Assembly (NCBI RefSeq): GCF_036663835.1
Contig: NZ_JAXOJT010000001.1
Span: 1,798,001 to 1,862,000, forward strand
DNA length: 64,000 nt
Reading direction: 5' to 3'
DNA from: Sphingomonas sp. LT1P40
GTDB lineage: Bacteria; Pseudomonadota; Alphaproteobacteria; Sphingomonadales; Sphingomonadaceae
The translations under genes and the position numbers were made by a program. Shown one piece after another: positions 38,304-46,479 of this stretch. Numbering within the stretch: the first letter of the stretch is position 1; each line of letters begins with the position of its first letter. The notes beneath the pieces were generated by a model. The model was not told where the DNA came from. It saw only the letters and a list, made by a program, of their open reading frames with translations, and did no database searches.

Positions 38304-41132
38304 ATGCGCCTGACCCGTACCGCGCTGCTGATCGGCGCTGCCCTGCTTCCCTTCACCGCCAGCGCTCAGCAGGCGTCTCCTGCCCCGGCAAAAGAAATCG
38401 CGGTAAAGCCGCTCGATTTCACCGAGCGCACGCTGGCTAATGGCCTGAAGGTCTATGCGATCCGCGACACCACGACGGCGAACGTGTCGGTGCAGGTCTG
38501 GTATGACGTCGGCAGCAAGGACGATCCGGCCGGCAAATCCGGCTTTGCGCACATGTTCGAACATTTGATGTTCAAGGGCACCCGCAATCTGGTCGATGAG
38601 CAGTTTGATCGCCTGACCGAGGATGTCGGCGGCTACAACAACGCCTCGACCAACGCCGATTACACCAATTATTACGAGGTCGTTCCCGCCAACCACCTCG
38701 AGCGCCTGTTGTTCGCCGAGGCCGACCGCATGTCGAGCCTGGTCGTCAACGAAAAGATCTTCGCGTCCGAACGCGACGTGGTGAAGGAGGAATTGCGCAG
38801 CCGCGTTCTCGCTCAGCCTTATGGCAAGCTGTTCTACGTCTATTTCCCCAACATCTCTTACAGCGTCCACCCCTATGCCCGCCCCGGCATCGGCAGCATC
38901 GAAGATCTGGACGCCGCGACGATCGACGATATCCGGGCCTTCCACGCCACTTATTACCGGCCCGACAATGCCGTGCTGGTCGTTGCGGGCAATTTCGACG
39001 CCAAGCAGCTCGACCAGTGGGTCGACAAATATTTCGCCAAGATCAAAAAGCCCGACCGCGCCATCCCGCGCGTGACCGTCGCCGAACCGCCACGGACTCA
39101 GGCCGTGCGCCAAACGGTGTACGAGGCCAACACCCCGCTCCCCGCCGTGCTGCTCAGCTATCAGCTGCCCGCCGACAATAATCCCGACACGCCTGCGCTG
39201 ACCGTGCTCGACGGCATATTGTCGGGCGGCGAGAACTCCCGCCTCTACCGCAACCTCGTCTATCGCGATCAGCTGGTGGCTCAGGCCGACACCTTCCTCG
39301 ACACGCGCCAGTCGACAGGCTCCTATGCGATGTATGCGATCCTCGCCGGGGGAAAAACCGCCGCCGACGGCGAAGCAGCAATGCGCCGCGAGATCGCTGC
39401 ACTGCGTGACACGCCGGTCAGCGACGCCGAACTGGCCGAGGCCAAGAATGAAATCCTGACCGGCGCGCTCAAGAGCCGCGAAACTGCGGAGGGCAAGGCA
39501 TCGACCCTCGCCGCGTCGATCATCGTCGACCGCGATCCGCGCCACAGCGACCGTCAGCTGGCCGAAATCGCCCGCGTCACCGCCGCCGATATCCAGCGCG
39601 TCGCGCGCAAATATCTGGGTGACAACCAGTCCGCCGCACTCGTCTATCTGCCGGAGGAAAAGGACAAGAAGGGCGACACCATCGCCGTCGCCTCGACGGT
39701 CAAGGTCGCGCCGTTGGTCACGCCAAAGGACGTCGTCATCCACACCCAGGCAGCCGCCGATCAGCGCATCGCCATCCCGGCTCCCGGGGCGGCAATCACG
39801 CCCGCAATCCCCAAGGCGGTCGAGACCCGCCTCGCCAACGGCATGCGCGTGATCGTAGTCGAAAAGCGCGACCTGCCTATCGTCACTGCCACGGTCGTTA
39901 CCCCCGGCGGCGGTGCCAAGGACGCGACGGGCAAGGCCGGCACCGCATCGCTCGCCACCGGCATCCTGACCAAGGGCACCAAGACCCGCTCCGCCGAACA
40001 GATCGCGCAGCAGATCGAATCGCTGGGCGGCTCGATCGGCGCGGGTGCGGACTGGGATGCCGCCTTCGCCACCGTCACGGTCAAGGCGGATCAGGTCACC
40101 CCGGCAATGACCCTGCTCGCCGATGTCGCGCGCAACCCGGCCTTCGCACAGGCCGAGATCGATCGCGCCCGCACCCAGACGATCGACGGCATCACCGTCC
40201 AGTTGAAGGACCCGGCAGCGATAGCCGGTTTCGCGGCATCGAAGGCGGTGTTCGGCACCGGTCCTTACGGCCATCTCATCTCGGGCTCACCCACGTCGCT
40301 GAAGGGGCTGACGCAAGCCGATCTGCAAACCGCTTACGCCCGCTCGTGGCAGCCCAACCAAGCCGCGCTCGTGGTCGTCGGCGACATCAGCCAGAAGGAC
40401 GCGACCGCGCTCGCACAACGACTGTTCGGCGACTGGAAAAAGGGTGAGGTCACCGTCACCACCGGCCCGGTCACCGCCGCGCCTAAACCGCGCGTGATCG
40501 TCGTCGACATGCCAGGCGCGGGTCAGGCCGGCGTCGTCGTCGCGCGTCCCGGCATTGCCCGCAACGACAAGGATTTCTACGCGGCACAGGTCGCCAACGC
40601 CACGCTCGGCGTCGGCTTCACCTCACGCCTCAACCGCGAAATCCGCATCAATCGCGGCTTGGCCTACGGCGCGGGCAGTAGCGTCGATACGCGCCGCATG
40701 CCCGGCATCGTCACCGCCTCCACCCAGACCAAGAACCCGTCGGCCACCGAAGTCGTCGCGCTCCTGCTCGCCGAAATGAAGAAGATCGGCGAGGCCCCCG
40801 TTCCCGCCACCGAACTCGAATCGCGCAAGGCGGTGCTGGTCGGCAGCTTCGGCCGCCGCATCGAACGCACCGACGGCATCGCCGGTGCACTCAGCGATTA
40901 CGTCGCGGAGGGCGTCTCGCTCGACGAGCTTCAGCGTTACATCCCCGCGATCCAGAGCGTCTCCCCCGCCGCCGTCCAGACCGCGGCGAAGAAGGTGCTC
41001 GATCCCATGGGCGCGAGCATCGTCGTGGTCGGCGATTCGAAGCTGTTCGTGGACGAACTGCGCAAGACCTATCCGCAGCTGGAGGTGATCCCGGCGGCGT
41101 CACTGAATTTGGATAGCCCGACATTGAAGTAA
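38304..41132 (+). CDS. Exported double-domain M16 (pitrilysin-family) zinc protease
   Basis: 942 residues with a signal peptide ending TASA-QQ near 22. Two M16 repeats: the first (~35-470) has the inverted zinc motif HxxEH in FAHMFEHLMF (His83, Glu86, His87) with the distal Glu in ERDVVKEELRS; the second (~490-940) keeps the fold (VETRLANGMRVIVVEK) but has no HxxEH, as expected for the non-catalytic half. Probably a periplasmic peptide-degrading enzyme. GGAG precedes the ATG; the TTG just before it is not needed. Confidence 0.92.
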   Translation: MRLTRTALLIGAALLPFTASAQQASPAPAKEIAVKPLDFTERTLANGLKVYAIRDTTTANVSVQVWYDVGSKDDPAGKSGFAHMFEHLMFKGTRNLVDEQFDRLTEDVGGYNNASTNADYTNYYEVVPANHLERLLFAEADRMSSLVVNEKIFASERDVVKEELRSRVLAQPYGKLFYVYFPNISYSVHPYARPGIGSIEDLDAATIDDIRAFHATYYRPDNAVLVVAGNFDAKQLDQWVDKYFAKIKKPDRAIPRVTVAEPPRTQAVRQTVYEANTPLPAVLLSYQLPADNNPDTPALTVLDGILSGGENSRLYRNLVYRDQLVAQADTFLDTRQSTGSYAMYAILAGGKTAADGEAAMRREIAALRDTPVSDAELAEAKNEILTGALKSRETAEGKASTLAASIIVDRDPRHSDRQLAEIARVTAADIQRVARKYLGDNQSAALVYLPEEKDKKGDTIAVASTVKVAPLVTPKDVVIHTQAAADQRIAIPAPGAAITPAIPKAVETRLANGMRVIVVEKRDLPIVTATVVTPGGGAKDATGKAGTASLATGILTKGTKTRSAEQIAQQIESLGGSIGAGADWDAAFATVTVKADQVTPAMTLLADVARNPAFAQAEIDRARTQTIDGITVQLKDPAAIAGFAASKAVFGTGPYGHLISGSPTSLKGLTQADLQTAYARSWQPNQAALVVVGDISQKDATALAQRLFGDWKKGEVTVTTGPVTAAPKPRVIVVDMPGAGQAGVVVARPGIARNDKDFYAAQVANATLGVGFTSRLNREIRINRGLAYGAGSSVDTRRMPGIVTASTQTKNPSATEVVALLLAEMKKIGEAPVPATELESRKAVLVGSFGRRIERTDGIAGALSDYVAEGVSLDELQRYIPAIQSVSPAAVQTAAKKVLDPMGASIVVVGDSKLFVDELRKTYPQLEVIPAASLNLDSPTLK

Positions 41133-41139
41133 CTGAATA

Positions 41140-41165
41140 AGCCCCTCCCCTGAAGGGGAGGGGCT
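41140..41165. terminator. Hairpin after the M16 protease gene
   Basis: AGCCCCTCCCC-tgaa-GGGGAGGGGCT, an 11-bp perfect stem 8 bases after the stop. No long T-run follows, so it may be a repeat-type hairpin that also ends transcription. Confidence 0.6.
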
Positions 41166-41262
41166 AAAGAAGTTCCACACCCCCAAATATTACATTAACT
41201 ATCAATCGTTTCACCCCGGGACGCCGCAAAATCCGGGGCAGAAAATCAATCCATTCCACGCT

Positions 41263-42291
41263 ATGCCGCCGCCCTTGAGTGGGAAGAACAGCGTGCTGCG
41301 GCAATTTACGCGACTACAGCTTCGGGGCATTGCGGCGGCGCTGCTGGCGTCGTTGATCGGCGCCGGCTTTTCCGCGCATGCCGGACTGTCGTCGCTGCAG
41401 GCCGCCGAACAATCCGCCCGCGCCACCGCGCCTGCCCGCACCGGCTATGAAGCCGACGACCATTTCCCCGGCGCGGCCTATTACCAGCTCGCCAGCGACG
41501 AAATCGCGGCCCCGTCCAGCGGCGTCACCGGCACCGTCGCGCTCCCGGACGCCCCCGTCCCCGAAAACGCGGTTATCGATCCCACGCTGCGCCCCGCCGC
41601 GCCGTTCCAGCTGCGCGGCAGCGCACAGGACAAATCCCGCGCGCTCGAATGCCTCACCACCGCCATCTATTACGAGGCCGCGAACGAGCCCGATGATGGC
41701 CAACGCGCCGTGGCACAGGTCATCCTCAACCGCGTCCGCCACCCCACTTTCCCGTCCACCGTCTGCGGCGTGGTCTATCAGGGGTCGGAAAAGGCCGGTT
41801 GCCAGTTCAGCTATGCCTGTGACGGATCGATGGCCCGCGCCCCGTCGCGCAGCCACTGGCAGCGCGCCGCGCGCGTCGCTTCCGCAGCACTTTCGGGCGA
41901 AGTCTTCGCGCCCGTCGGCATGGCGACGCACTACCATACCTATGCGGTGACCCCAAGCTGGAACAAATCGCTGGTGATGACCGGCGTGTTCGGCGCGCAT
42001 TTCTTCCACCGGTGGAAGGGCTATTGGGGCACCGGGGCCGCATTCAAACAGGCCTATCGCGGCGACGAACCCTATCCCGGCCCGAAGACGCGCCTTGTCA
42101 CGGTCCCTGCGATCGTGCCGGTGGCGCTCGCCGCGATCACGCCGCCAATGCCCGGTAGACCTGCGAAAACCGAAAAAGCCGCCGTTCAGCGCGAATATGT
42201 CCAGAGCGGCGACGTCCAGCCCGAATATGCGGGCGCGCCCGAAACGCAGGTGCTCGACAAGTGGAAGGACAGCGGCCAGCCGATCCGTTAG
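41263..42291 (+). CDS. SleB-type cell-wall hydrolase
   Basis: 342 residues. N-terminal signal/anchor helix (GIAAALLASLIGAGFSAHA), a variable region to ~120, then Hydrolase_2 domain ~125-245 with ALECLTTAIYYEAANEPDDG (catalytic Glu in YYEA), AVAQVILNRVRHPTFPSTVC and CQFSYACDG, ending AVTPSWNKSLVMTG. The family cleaves peptidoglycan (spore cortex lytic SleB relatives, here vegetative wall turnover). The tail after ~275 is low complexity. The GTG at 41293 has a GGGAAG upstream and is a credible alternative start that removes ten residues. Confidence 0.85.
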   Translation: MPPPLSGKNSVLRQFTRLQLRGIAAALLASLIGAGFSAHAGLSSLQAAEQSARATAPARTGYEADDHFPGAAYYQLASDEIAAPSSGVTGTVALPDAPVPENAVIDPTLRPAAPFQLRGSAQDKSRALECLTTAIYYEAANEPDDGQRAVAQVILNRVRHPTFPSTVCGVVYQGSEKAGCQFSYACDGSMARAPSRSHWQRAARVASAALSGEVFAPVGMATHYHTYAVTPSWNKSLVMTGVFGAHFFHRWKGYWGTGAAFKQAYRGDEPYPGPKTRLVTVPAIVPVALAAITPPMPGRPAKTEKAAVQREYVQSGDVQPEYAGAPETQVLDKWKDSGQPIR

Positions 42292-42322
42292 GCTCGCTCC
42301 GACTTATGGAGGGACCAAGCCC

Positions 42323-42706
42323 ATGAAGCTGTTCTGCCTGACCGCACTGCTGCTGCTGCCCGTCCCAGCACTCGCCGCCGACTTCAGCTGTCGCAACGAA
42401 GCCGCCGAACTCACCTGCGACCAAGGTAAATGCGACGTGAAAACTGCCAACGACTTCACCCCGATGAGCATCTCGCGGCGCGGCACTACGCTTACCGCCT
42501 GCGCCTATTCGGGCTGCTGGTCCGGCACCGCCGACCTGCGTCGCGCACGCGGCCACCTCGAATTCCTCCACGCGCGCGTCCGCCAGGAAAATCGCACCGA
42601 TGGCAAACCCGGCCCACCCGAATCGCTCGCCATCATCCACGATCGCACCGGTCGCACAGCCCAAATCCGCTTCCTCGCTTTCTCCAACTCGATGACCTGT
42701 GACTGA
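42323..42706 (+). CDS. Small exported cysteine-containing protein
   Basis: 127 residues with signal peptide (MKLFCLTALLLLPVPALAA). The mature region has five further cysteines, four in the first 50 residues (FSCRNEAAELTCDQGKCDV, ACAYSGCW), suggesting disulfides. No family recognised. GGAGGGA lies 9 bases before the ATG. It follows the wall hydrolase by 31 bases and may belong to the same unit. Confidence 0.75.
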   Translation: MKLFCLTALLLLPVPALAADFSCRNEAAELTCDQGKCDVKTANDFTPMSISRRGTTLTACAYSGCWSGTADLRRARGHLEFLHARVRQENRTDGKPGPPESLAIIHDRTGRTAQIRFLAFSNSMTCD

Positions 42707-42713
42707 CAGCGAA

Positions 42714-42743
42714 ACGGCCCCCGCCAGCTAGGGCGGAGGCCGT
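42714..42743. terminator. Hairpin between convergent small genes
   Basis: ACGGCC-CCGCC and GGCGG-AGGCCGT form a stem with an AGCTA loop between two convergent stops (42706 and 42771). Lacks long T-runs. Confidence 0.55.
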
Positions 42744-42770
42744 CATCGTCAGTCCAGCGGGACGCGCGCT

Positions 42771-43100
42771 TTAGCGGCGGTTCTGCCAGTCGCGGCGTTC
42801 CCAGCGGATCTTCTGCGCCAGCACGGTGAAGCGGCGATCCAGATCGCGGCGCTCCGCCATCGTCAGGCCGGGGGCCGAACGACGGTAGCGATTTTCCAGC
42901 TGCGACAGCTGACGGAACTCGGTGCGCAGACGGGTCGCCTCACGGCGGTTCAACTGACCCGACTGGATACCGCGGTTGATCCGCTGCTCAAGCTGTGCCT
43001 GGCGCTGGTTCATGCCCCACCAGCCCTGCTGAGCCGACGCGGCGGGGATCGTTGCGGCGGCAATGCCGAGACCGGCGATCATCAATGCAATCTTTTTCAT
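42771..43100 (-). CDS. Small exported helical protein
   Basis: 109 residues; signal peptide (MKKIALMIAGLGIAAATIPAASA). The mature part is Gln/Arg-rich and helical, with QAQLEQRINRGIQSGQLNRR (~34-53) followed by EATRLRTEFRQLSQLENRYRR. This pattern (ARxNQGVQSGQLTRREA-type) is common in small proteobacterial exported proteins of unknown role. GAGGAG stands upstream of the ATG. Confidence 0.8.
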   Translation of the reverse strand: MKKIALMIAGLGIAAATIPAASAQQGWWGMNQRQAQLEQRINRGIQSGQLNRREATRLRTEFRQLSQLENRYRRSAPGLTMAERRDLDRRFTVLAQKIRWERRDWQNRR

Positions 43101-43295
43101 GGTATACTCCTCACTCGAAAACCTGACCGTCTCTACGGTCGAATGCCGTTATCGTTGCAGAGTGTCGCAACGATTTGGCGGATTTGCCGCTTTTGTGTCG
43201 CGGCTTGTCGCAAGTCCGGCGGGTCCGTTCAGATTGGTTAACGCGAGTGCGTGTCGTATCTTGCCAAAACACCCGGAAATGCCCATCTTCGTGAA

Positions 43296-43523
43296 ATGTT
43301 GAACATTCTTTCGCTCGTCACCGGTGCCGTGGCCTTGCTCATCGCGCTGGTCGGTATTCTTCCGATCCCGCTGCTTCCGCTCGTCAACTGGATCGCGTTT
43401 CCAATCGCCGTGGTCGGGTTGGTATTCGGCCTGCTGTCCAGCGGGACAGCCGGCCGCAATCTCAATATCGTCGTGCTGGTTATGAGCGGGCTTCGCCTGT
43501 TCCTGACCGGCGGCCTGATCTGA
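43296..43523 (+). CDS. Small membrane protein
   Basis: 75 residues with two to three hydrophobic helices (LSLVTGAVALLIALVGILPI, then WIAFPIAVVGLVFGLLSS). The ATG at 43296 (MLNILSLV) is preferred to the GTG at 43251 because it puts the helix at the N-terminus, though neither has a good Shine-Dalgarno. No function known. Confidence 0.65.
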   Translation: MLNILSLVTGAVALLIALVGILPIPLLPLVNWIAFPIAVVGLVFGLLSSGTAGRNLNIVVLVMSGLRLFLTGGLI

Positions 43524-43531
43524 ACGAAAAA

Positions 43532-43553
43532 GGGACCCGGTTTCCCGAGTCCC
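43532..43553. terminator. Bidirectional terminator between convergent genes
   Basis: GGGACCCGG/CCGAGTCCC stem (one mismatch) with AAAAA on the left, giving a T-run on the minus strand, and TCCTTTCGTT on the right. It separates the small membrane protein from the glycine-zipper protein. Confidence 0.75.
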
Positions 43554-43577
43554 TCCTTTCGTTAAGCTAGATCACCC

Positions 43578-44189
43578 TTAGCGGCAGCGCACGTTGCCGC
43601 GATCGACCGACGAACCGATCGCCGCACCGCCGGCTGCGCCCAGCAACGTGCCGAGCACGCTCGAACGACCGTTCGACAGCGCATTGCCCAACAGGCCGCC
43701 GGCGATGCCGCCAACGATCAGTCCGGTCGTGCCATCGCCACGACGGCAATAATAGCGACCGTCCTGCCCGCGATAGACGCGGTCCTGACGGGTCAGGCGG
43801 CGTTCCTGATAGTAGCGGCCGTCGCGATAATATTGATCGGCATAATATGCGCGCTGGCCGCGTGCCGGACGATTCCAGTCGTAATTGCGTGACTGGCGCC
43901 AATCGCGACGATCGCCTCGGCGGTCATCACGACGGTCGTCGCGGATATCCCGGCGATCCTCACGATAGTCGCGGCGCGCATCGCGCACATCCTCACGATA
44001 TTCGCGTTGGGCTTCGCGTGCCTCACGGGGATTGTCGGCGTCGCGGGCGTCACGGCGATAGTCGCGCTGTGCATCGCGGACTTCGTCTCGATATTCTTCG
44101 CGCGCCTCGCGCGGCGTGTCCTGTGCCGATGCCGCGATCGGGGCGAAAGCCACCGATGCCATGATGGTGGCGATGATTGGGGTACGCAT
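43578..44189 (-). CDS. Exported Arg/Asp-rich protein with glycine-zipper C-terminus
   Basis: 203 residues. Signal peptide (MRTPIIATIMASVAFAPIAASA), then a striking low-complexity stretch from ~25 to 105 built of R/D/E and Y (units like REAREEYRDEVRDAQRDYRR), a tyrosine-rich YYRDGRYYQERR region, and a C-terminal glycine-zipper 2TM-like segment (TTGLIVGGIAGGLLGNAL, ~154-171, and LGTLLGAAGGAAIGSSV). Two cysteines flank the end. Similar layouts occur in RcnB-like and 17-kDa surface-antigen-like proteins. Envelope location is expected; role unknown. AGGAG precedes the ATG. Confidence 0.8.
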   Translation of the reverse strand: MRTPIIATIMASVAFAPIAASAQDTPREAREEYRDEVRDAQRDYRRDARDADNPREAREAQREYREDVRDARRDYREDRRDIRDDRRDDRRGDRRDWRQSRNYDWNRPARGQRAYYADQYYRDGRYYQERRLTRQDRVYRGQDGRYYCRRGDGTTGLIVGGIAGGLLGNALSNGRSSVLGTLLGAAGGAAIGSSVDRGNVRCR

Positions 44190-44283
44190 ATTCGTTCTCC
44201 TGCCTCTTACTGCCGTTGAACGAACGCCTATGGGCAGAGTTGCGTGAACCAGACACTACGCCGCGTTCACACGGCAGCCACAT

Positions 44284-45108
44284 TCACACCCGCATCGTGC
44301 CGGGATAGGCAAATAACAGGTCGCTGTCGGCAGTGGCGGTCAGCTCCACCGATCCTGTCACAGTCACGCACTGACCCGCCTGCCAGTCGACGCCGTCCAC
44401 ATCGCCGGAACCGCGAACCGGCACCAGCCAGCCCGTCACACCCTCGGGCATTGCGATCGAGCGCGTCCCGCCCGGCCAGCGTTCCAGTACGAATTTCGGC
44501 CCTTCGACCAGGATCCTCCGTCCCGGTTCCACGTCGCCCGGCATCGGCGCGGCCACAAACGGTCGCGCGTCGGACACCGCAACGCCATCCTCCAGATGCA
44601 ACTCGCGCGGACGCCCATAGTCGTACAGGCGATATGTCGTTTCGCTGTTCTGCTGAATCTCGATCAGCGTGATCCCCGCGCCGATCGCATGCACCGTGCC
44701 CGATGGCGCGTAAAAGAAATCGCCGGCCTTTACCGGCTTCCAGTCGAGCAATTGCTCGATCGACCCGTCCAGCGCCGCCGCGCGCAGCGTGTCGGCATCG
44801 GCTGGAACATGCGTCCCCAGCGCGATCGTCGAATCGGGTTCGGCGTCCAGCACGACCCAGCACTCGTCTTTCCCTCGCGGCAACCCCCTCGCGCGGGCCT
44901 GTTCGTCGTCGGGATGCACCTGAACCGACAGTTTCTCGCTGGTGAACAGATATTTGACGAGCAGATCGGGTTCGCTGTCGCCCGGTGTCTGGAACCAGAC
45001 CTCACCGACCGGCTCGGCACCGGGTGCGGGGTCGGCGAATCCCGGCCACAGCTTATGGCGTCCCCACGGCTTTTCGACACGATGCGTGGCCAGAAGTGTC
45101 GCGGGCAT
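44284..45108 (-). CDS. manA: Class I mannose-6-phosphate isomerase
   Basis: 274 residues, shorter than E. coli ManA (391) and close to the short cupin-type form. Signature KPWGRHKLW near 13, GEVWF near 36, zinc-binding QVHPDDEQA (~61) and GTVHAIGAGITLIEIQQNSE (~137). It interconverts fructose-6-P and mannose-6-P for GDP-mannose and exopolysaccharide or glycolipid sugars. The ATG at 45108 has CGGAGA upstream; the open frame to 45396 is spurious. Divergent from bamD across a repeat-filled gap. Confidence 0.9.
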   Translation of the reverse strand: MPATLLATHRVEKPWGRHKLWPGFADPAPGAEPVGEVWFQTPGDSEPDLLVKYLFTSEKLSVQVHPDDEQARARGLPRGKDECWVVLDAEPDSTIALGTHVPADADTLRAAALDGSIEQLLDWKPVKAGDFFYAPSGTVHAIGAGITLIEIQQNSETTYRLYDYGRPRELHLEDGVAVSDARPFVAAPMPGDVEPGRRILVEGPKFVLERWPGGTRSIAMPEGVTGWLVPVRGSGDVDGVDWQAGQCVTVTGSVELTATADSDLLFAYPGTMRV

Positions 45109-45227
45109 TGGGTTCTCCGTGCGGTTGAGTGTTGCCGGGGCAACGTGCCAAACCTGACCTTCGATCCGGTTCGCCGCAAGCACTCTAAAAAACATTTCGC
45201 GCGGGGGCATCGCGCCCGTTTGTGAGA

Positions 45228-45313
45228 AGCGGTACCGGTCCGCTGCCCCACCCGGCCGCCCAGCGACAGTGTATTCTATGGGTGGCCGGGTGGGAAGTGT
45301 CCGGCCCGTGACG
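45228..45313. repeat. Palindromic element, copy 1 (pmi-bamD gap)
   Basis: Left arm 45228-45262 matches 31 of 35 bases of the left arm of copy 2 at 56143. The core CCACCCGGCC/GGCCGGGTGG pairs across a loop containing GTGTATTCT; the outer right arm has diverged. It occupies much of the 309-base gap between manA and bamD. Confidence 0.8.
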
Positions 45314-45327
45314 CCCCCGGCATCACT

Positions 45328-45348
45328 GAACAGCGCGGGGCGCTGTTC
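45328..45348. repeat. Perfect hairpin GAACAGCGC-ggg-GCGCTGTTC
   Basis: 9-bp perfect stem with a 3-base loop in the gap before bamD. It lies next to the palindromic element and the 45371 hairpin. Confidence 0.7.
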
Positions 45349-45370
45349 ACCGGTCACTGGCCGGTACCGC

Positions 45371-45393
45371 GAAATGCGCCCTTGGCGCATTTC
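45371..45393. promoter_or_regulatory. Perfect 10-bp hairpin 25 bases before bamD
   Basis: GAAATGCGCC-ctt-GGCGCATTTC. It could be an mRNA leader structure or part of the repeat cluster. There is no T-run, so a simple terminator is unlikely. Confidence 0.5.
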
Positions 45394-45417
45394 CAAACAG
45401 CCTATAAGAACCGCGCC

Positions 45418-46287
45418 ATGCGTATGCTTCCCACCCGTCCTCTCGCGCTCCTACTCGTTGCCGCGCTCGCCCTTCCGCTCGCCGCGTGCAACCGTGGCGG
45501 CGGCACCCGTGCCGACCTTCCTTACGTCGCGCGCGACGTGGGCACGCTCTATGCTGCGGCCAAGCAGCGGCTGGACAACGGCCAGTACAAGCTGGCGGCC
45601 GCGCTGTTCGACGAGGTGGAGCGCCAGCATCCCTATTCCGTCTGGGCGCGCCGCGCTCAGCTGATGGGTGCCTTCGCTTATTATCTCGACAAGAATTACA
45701 CCCAGTCGATCCAGTCGTCGCAGCGTTTTCTGGCGGTCCACCCCGGCAACCGCGACGCGCCCTATGCCTATTATCTGATCTCGCTCAGCTATTATGAGCA
45801 GATCAGCGACGTCACCCGCGATCAAAAGATCACGCAACAGGCGCTCGATTCGCTGGGCGAACTCAACCGCCGTTTTCCCAACACCCGCTACGCCGCCGAT
45901 GCCCGGCTGAAGATCGATCTGGTCCGCGACCATCTTGCGGGCAAGGAGATGGAGGTCGGCCGCTATTATCAGGTTCGCGGCCAGTGGCTGGCGTCGATCA
46001 TCCGCTTCCGCGCCGTGATCGATACCTATCAGACCACGACTCACACGCCCGAAGCGCTGATGCGCCTGACCGAATCCTATTTCGCGCTCGGCATTAAGGA
46101 AGAGGCGAAGAAGGCGGCGGCCGTGCTGGGTGCCAACTATCCCGGCACCGAATGGTATCAGCGCGCATACGAACTGGCGCAGAAACATGGTGAGCCGGTT
46201 CCTGTCCCCGTCGCCACCGCGCCTGTGGGAAAGCCGGCGCGCGACGAAACGCCAAGCCCGGCCCCCACGACCGATCCGGCCAGCTGA
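45418..46287 (+). CDS. bamD: Outer membrane assembly lipoprotein BamD
   Basis: 289 residues. Lipobox LAAC gives lipidation at Cys24. TPR-like helices run ~40-240 with LYAAAKQRLDNGQYKLAAALFDEVERQHPYSVWA-type BamD pattern: YKLAAALFDEVERQHPYS (~49-66) and YYQVRGQWLASIIRFRAVID (~182-201). The Pro/Thr-rich tail (~262-289) is a sphingomonad extension. It is part of the BAM complex that inserts beta-barrel proteins, such as the TonB receptor at the window start. The ATG at 45418 is chosen because it puts the lipobox at the correct depth. Confidence 0.95.
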   Translation: MRMLPTRPLALLLVAALALPLAACNRGGGTRADLPYVARDVGTLYAAAKQRLDNGQYKLAAALFDEVERQHPYSVWARRAQLMGAFAYYLDKNYTQSIQSSQRFLAVHPGNRDAPYAYYLISLSYYEQISDVTRDQKITQQALDSLGELNRRFPNTRYAADARLKIDLVRDHLAGKEMEVGRYYQVRGQWLASIIRFRAVIDTYQTTTHTPEALMRLTESYFALGIKEEAKKAAAVLGANYPGTEWYQRAYELAQKHGEPVPVPVATAPVGKPARDETPSPAPTTDPAS

Positions 46288-46300
46288 TATTCAACCGTCA

Positions 46301-46443
46301 AGGGTGGGTGGACATTTAGTCCAGGCGGAGCCGAGAAGGGTGATTTGTGAGCACCGGAGCGCAGCGTGCTTATGGCACGTGAGCACCGGAGCGCAGCAAA
46401 TCGCGCTTCGCAGGCCCGCATGGGCTGAATGTCCATCCACCCT
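46301..46443. repeat. Composite palindromic repeat between bamD and recN
   Basis: Outer arms AGGGTGGGTGGACATTTAGTCC (in part) at 46301 and its approximate reverse complement ending at 46443 enclose an inner pair GATTTG/CAAATC and two direct copies of GTGAGCACCGGAGCGCAGC at 46347-46365 and 46379-46397. No coding frame is apparent. It fills most of the 192-base gap. Confidence 0.8.
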
Positions 46444-46479
46444 GTCGCCAGACGGAACAAATAGGGGTAATGCGGCGCG

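Noticed and set aside
38196..40274. 692-codon open frame on the minus strand opposite the M16 protease
   Set aside because: Antisense shadow of a well-conserved protease gene; composition is typical of antisense frames in high-GC DNA.
46444..46479. Possible LexA (SOS) box before recN
   Set aside because: GGAAC occurs but no GTTC-N7-GTTC or GAAC-N7-GAAC spacing was found.
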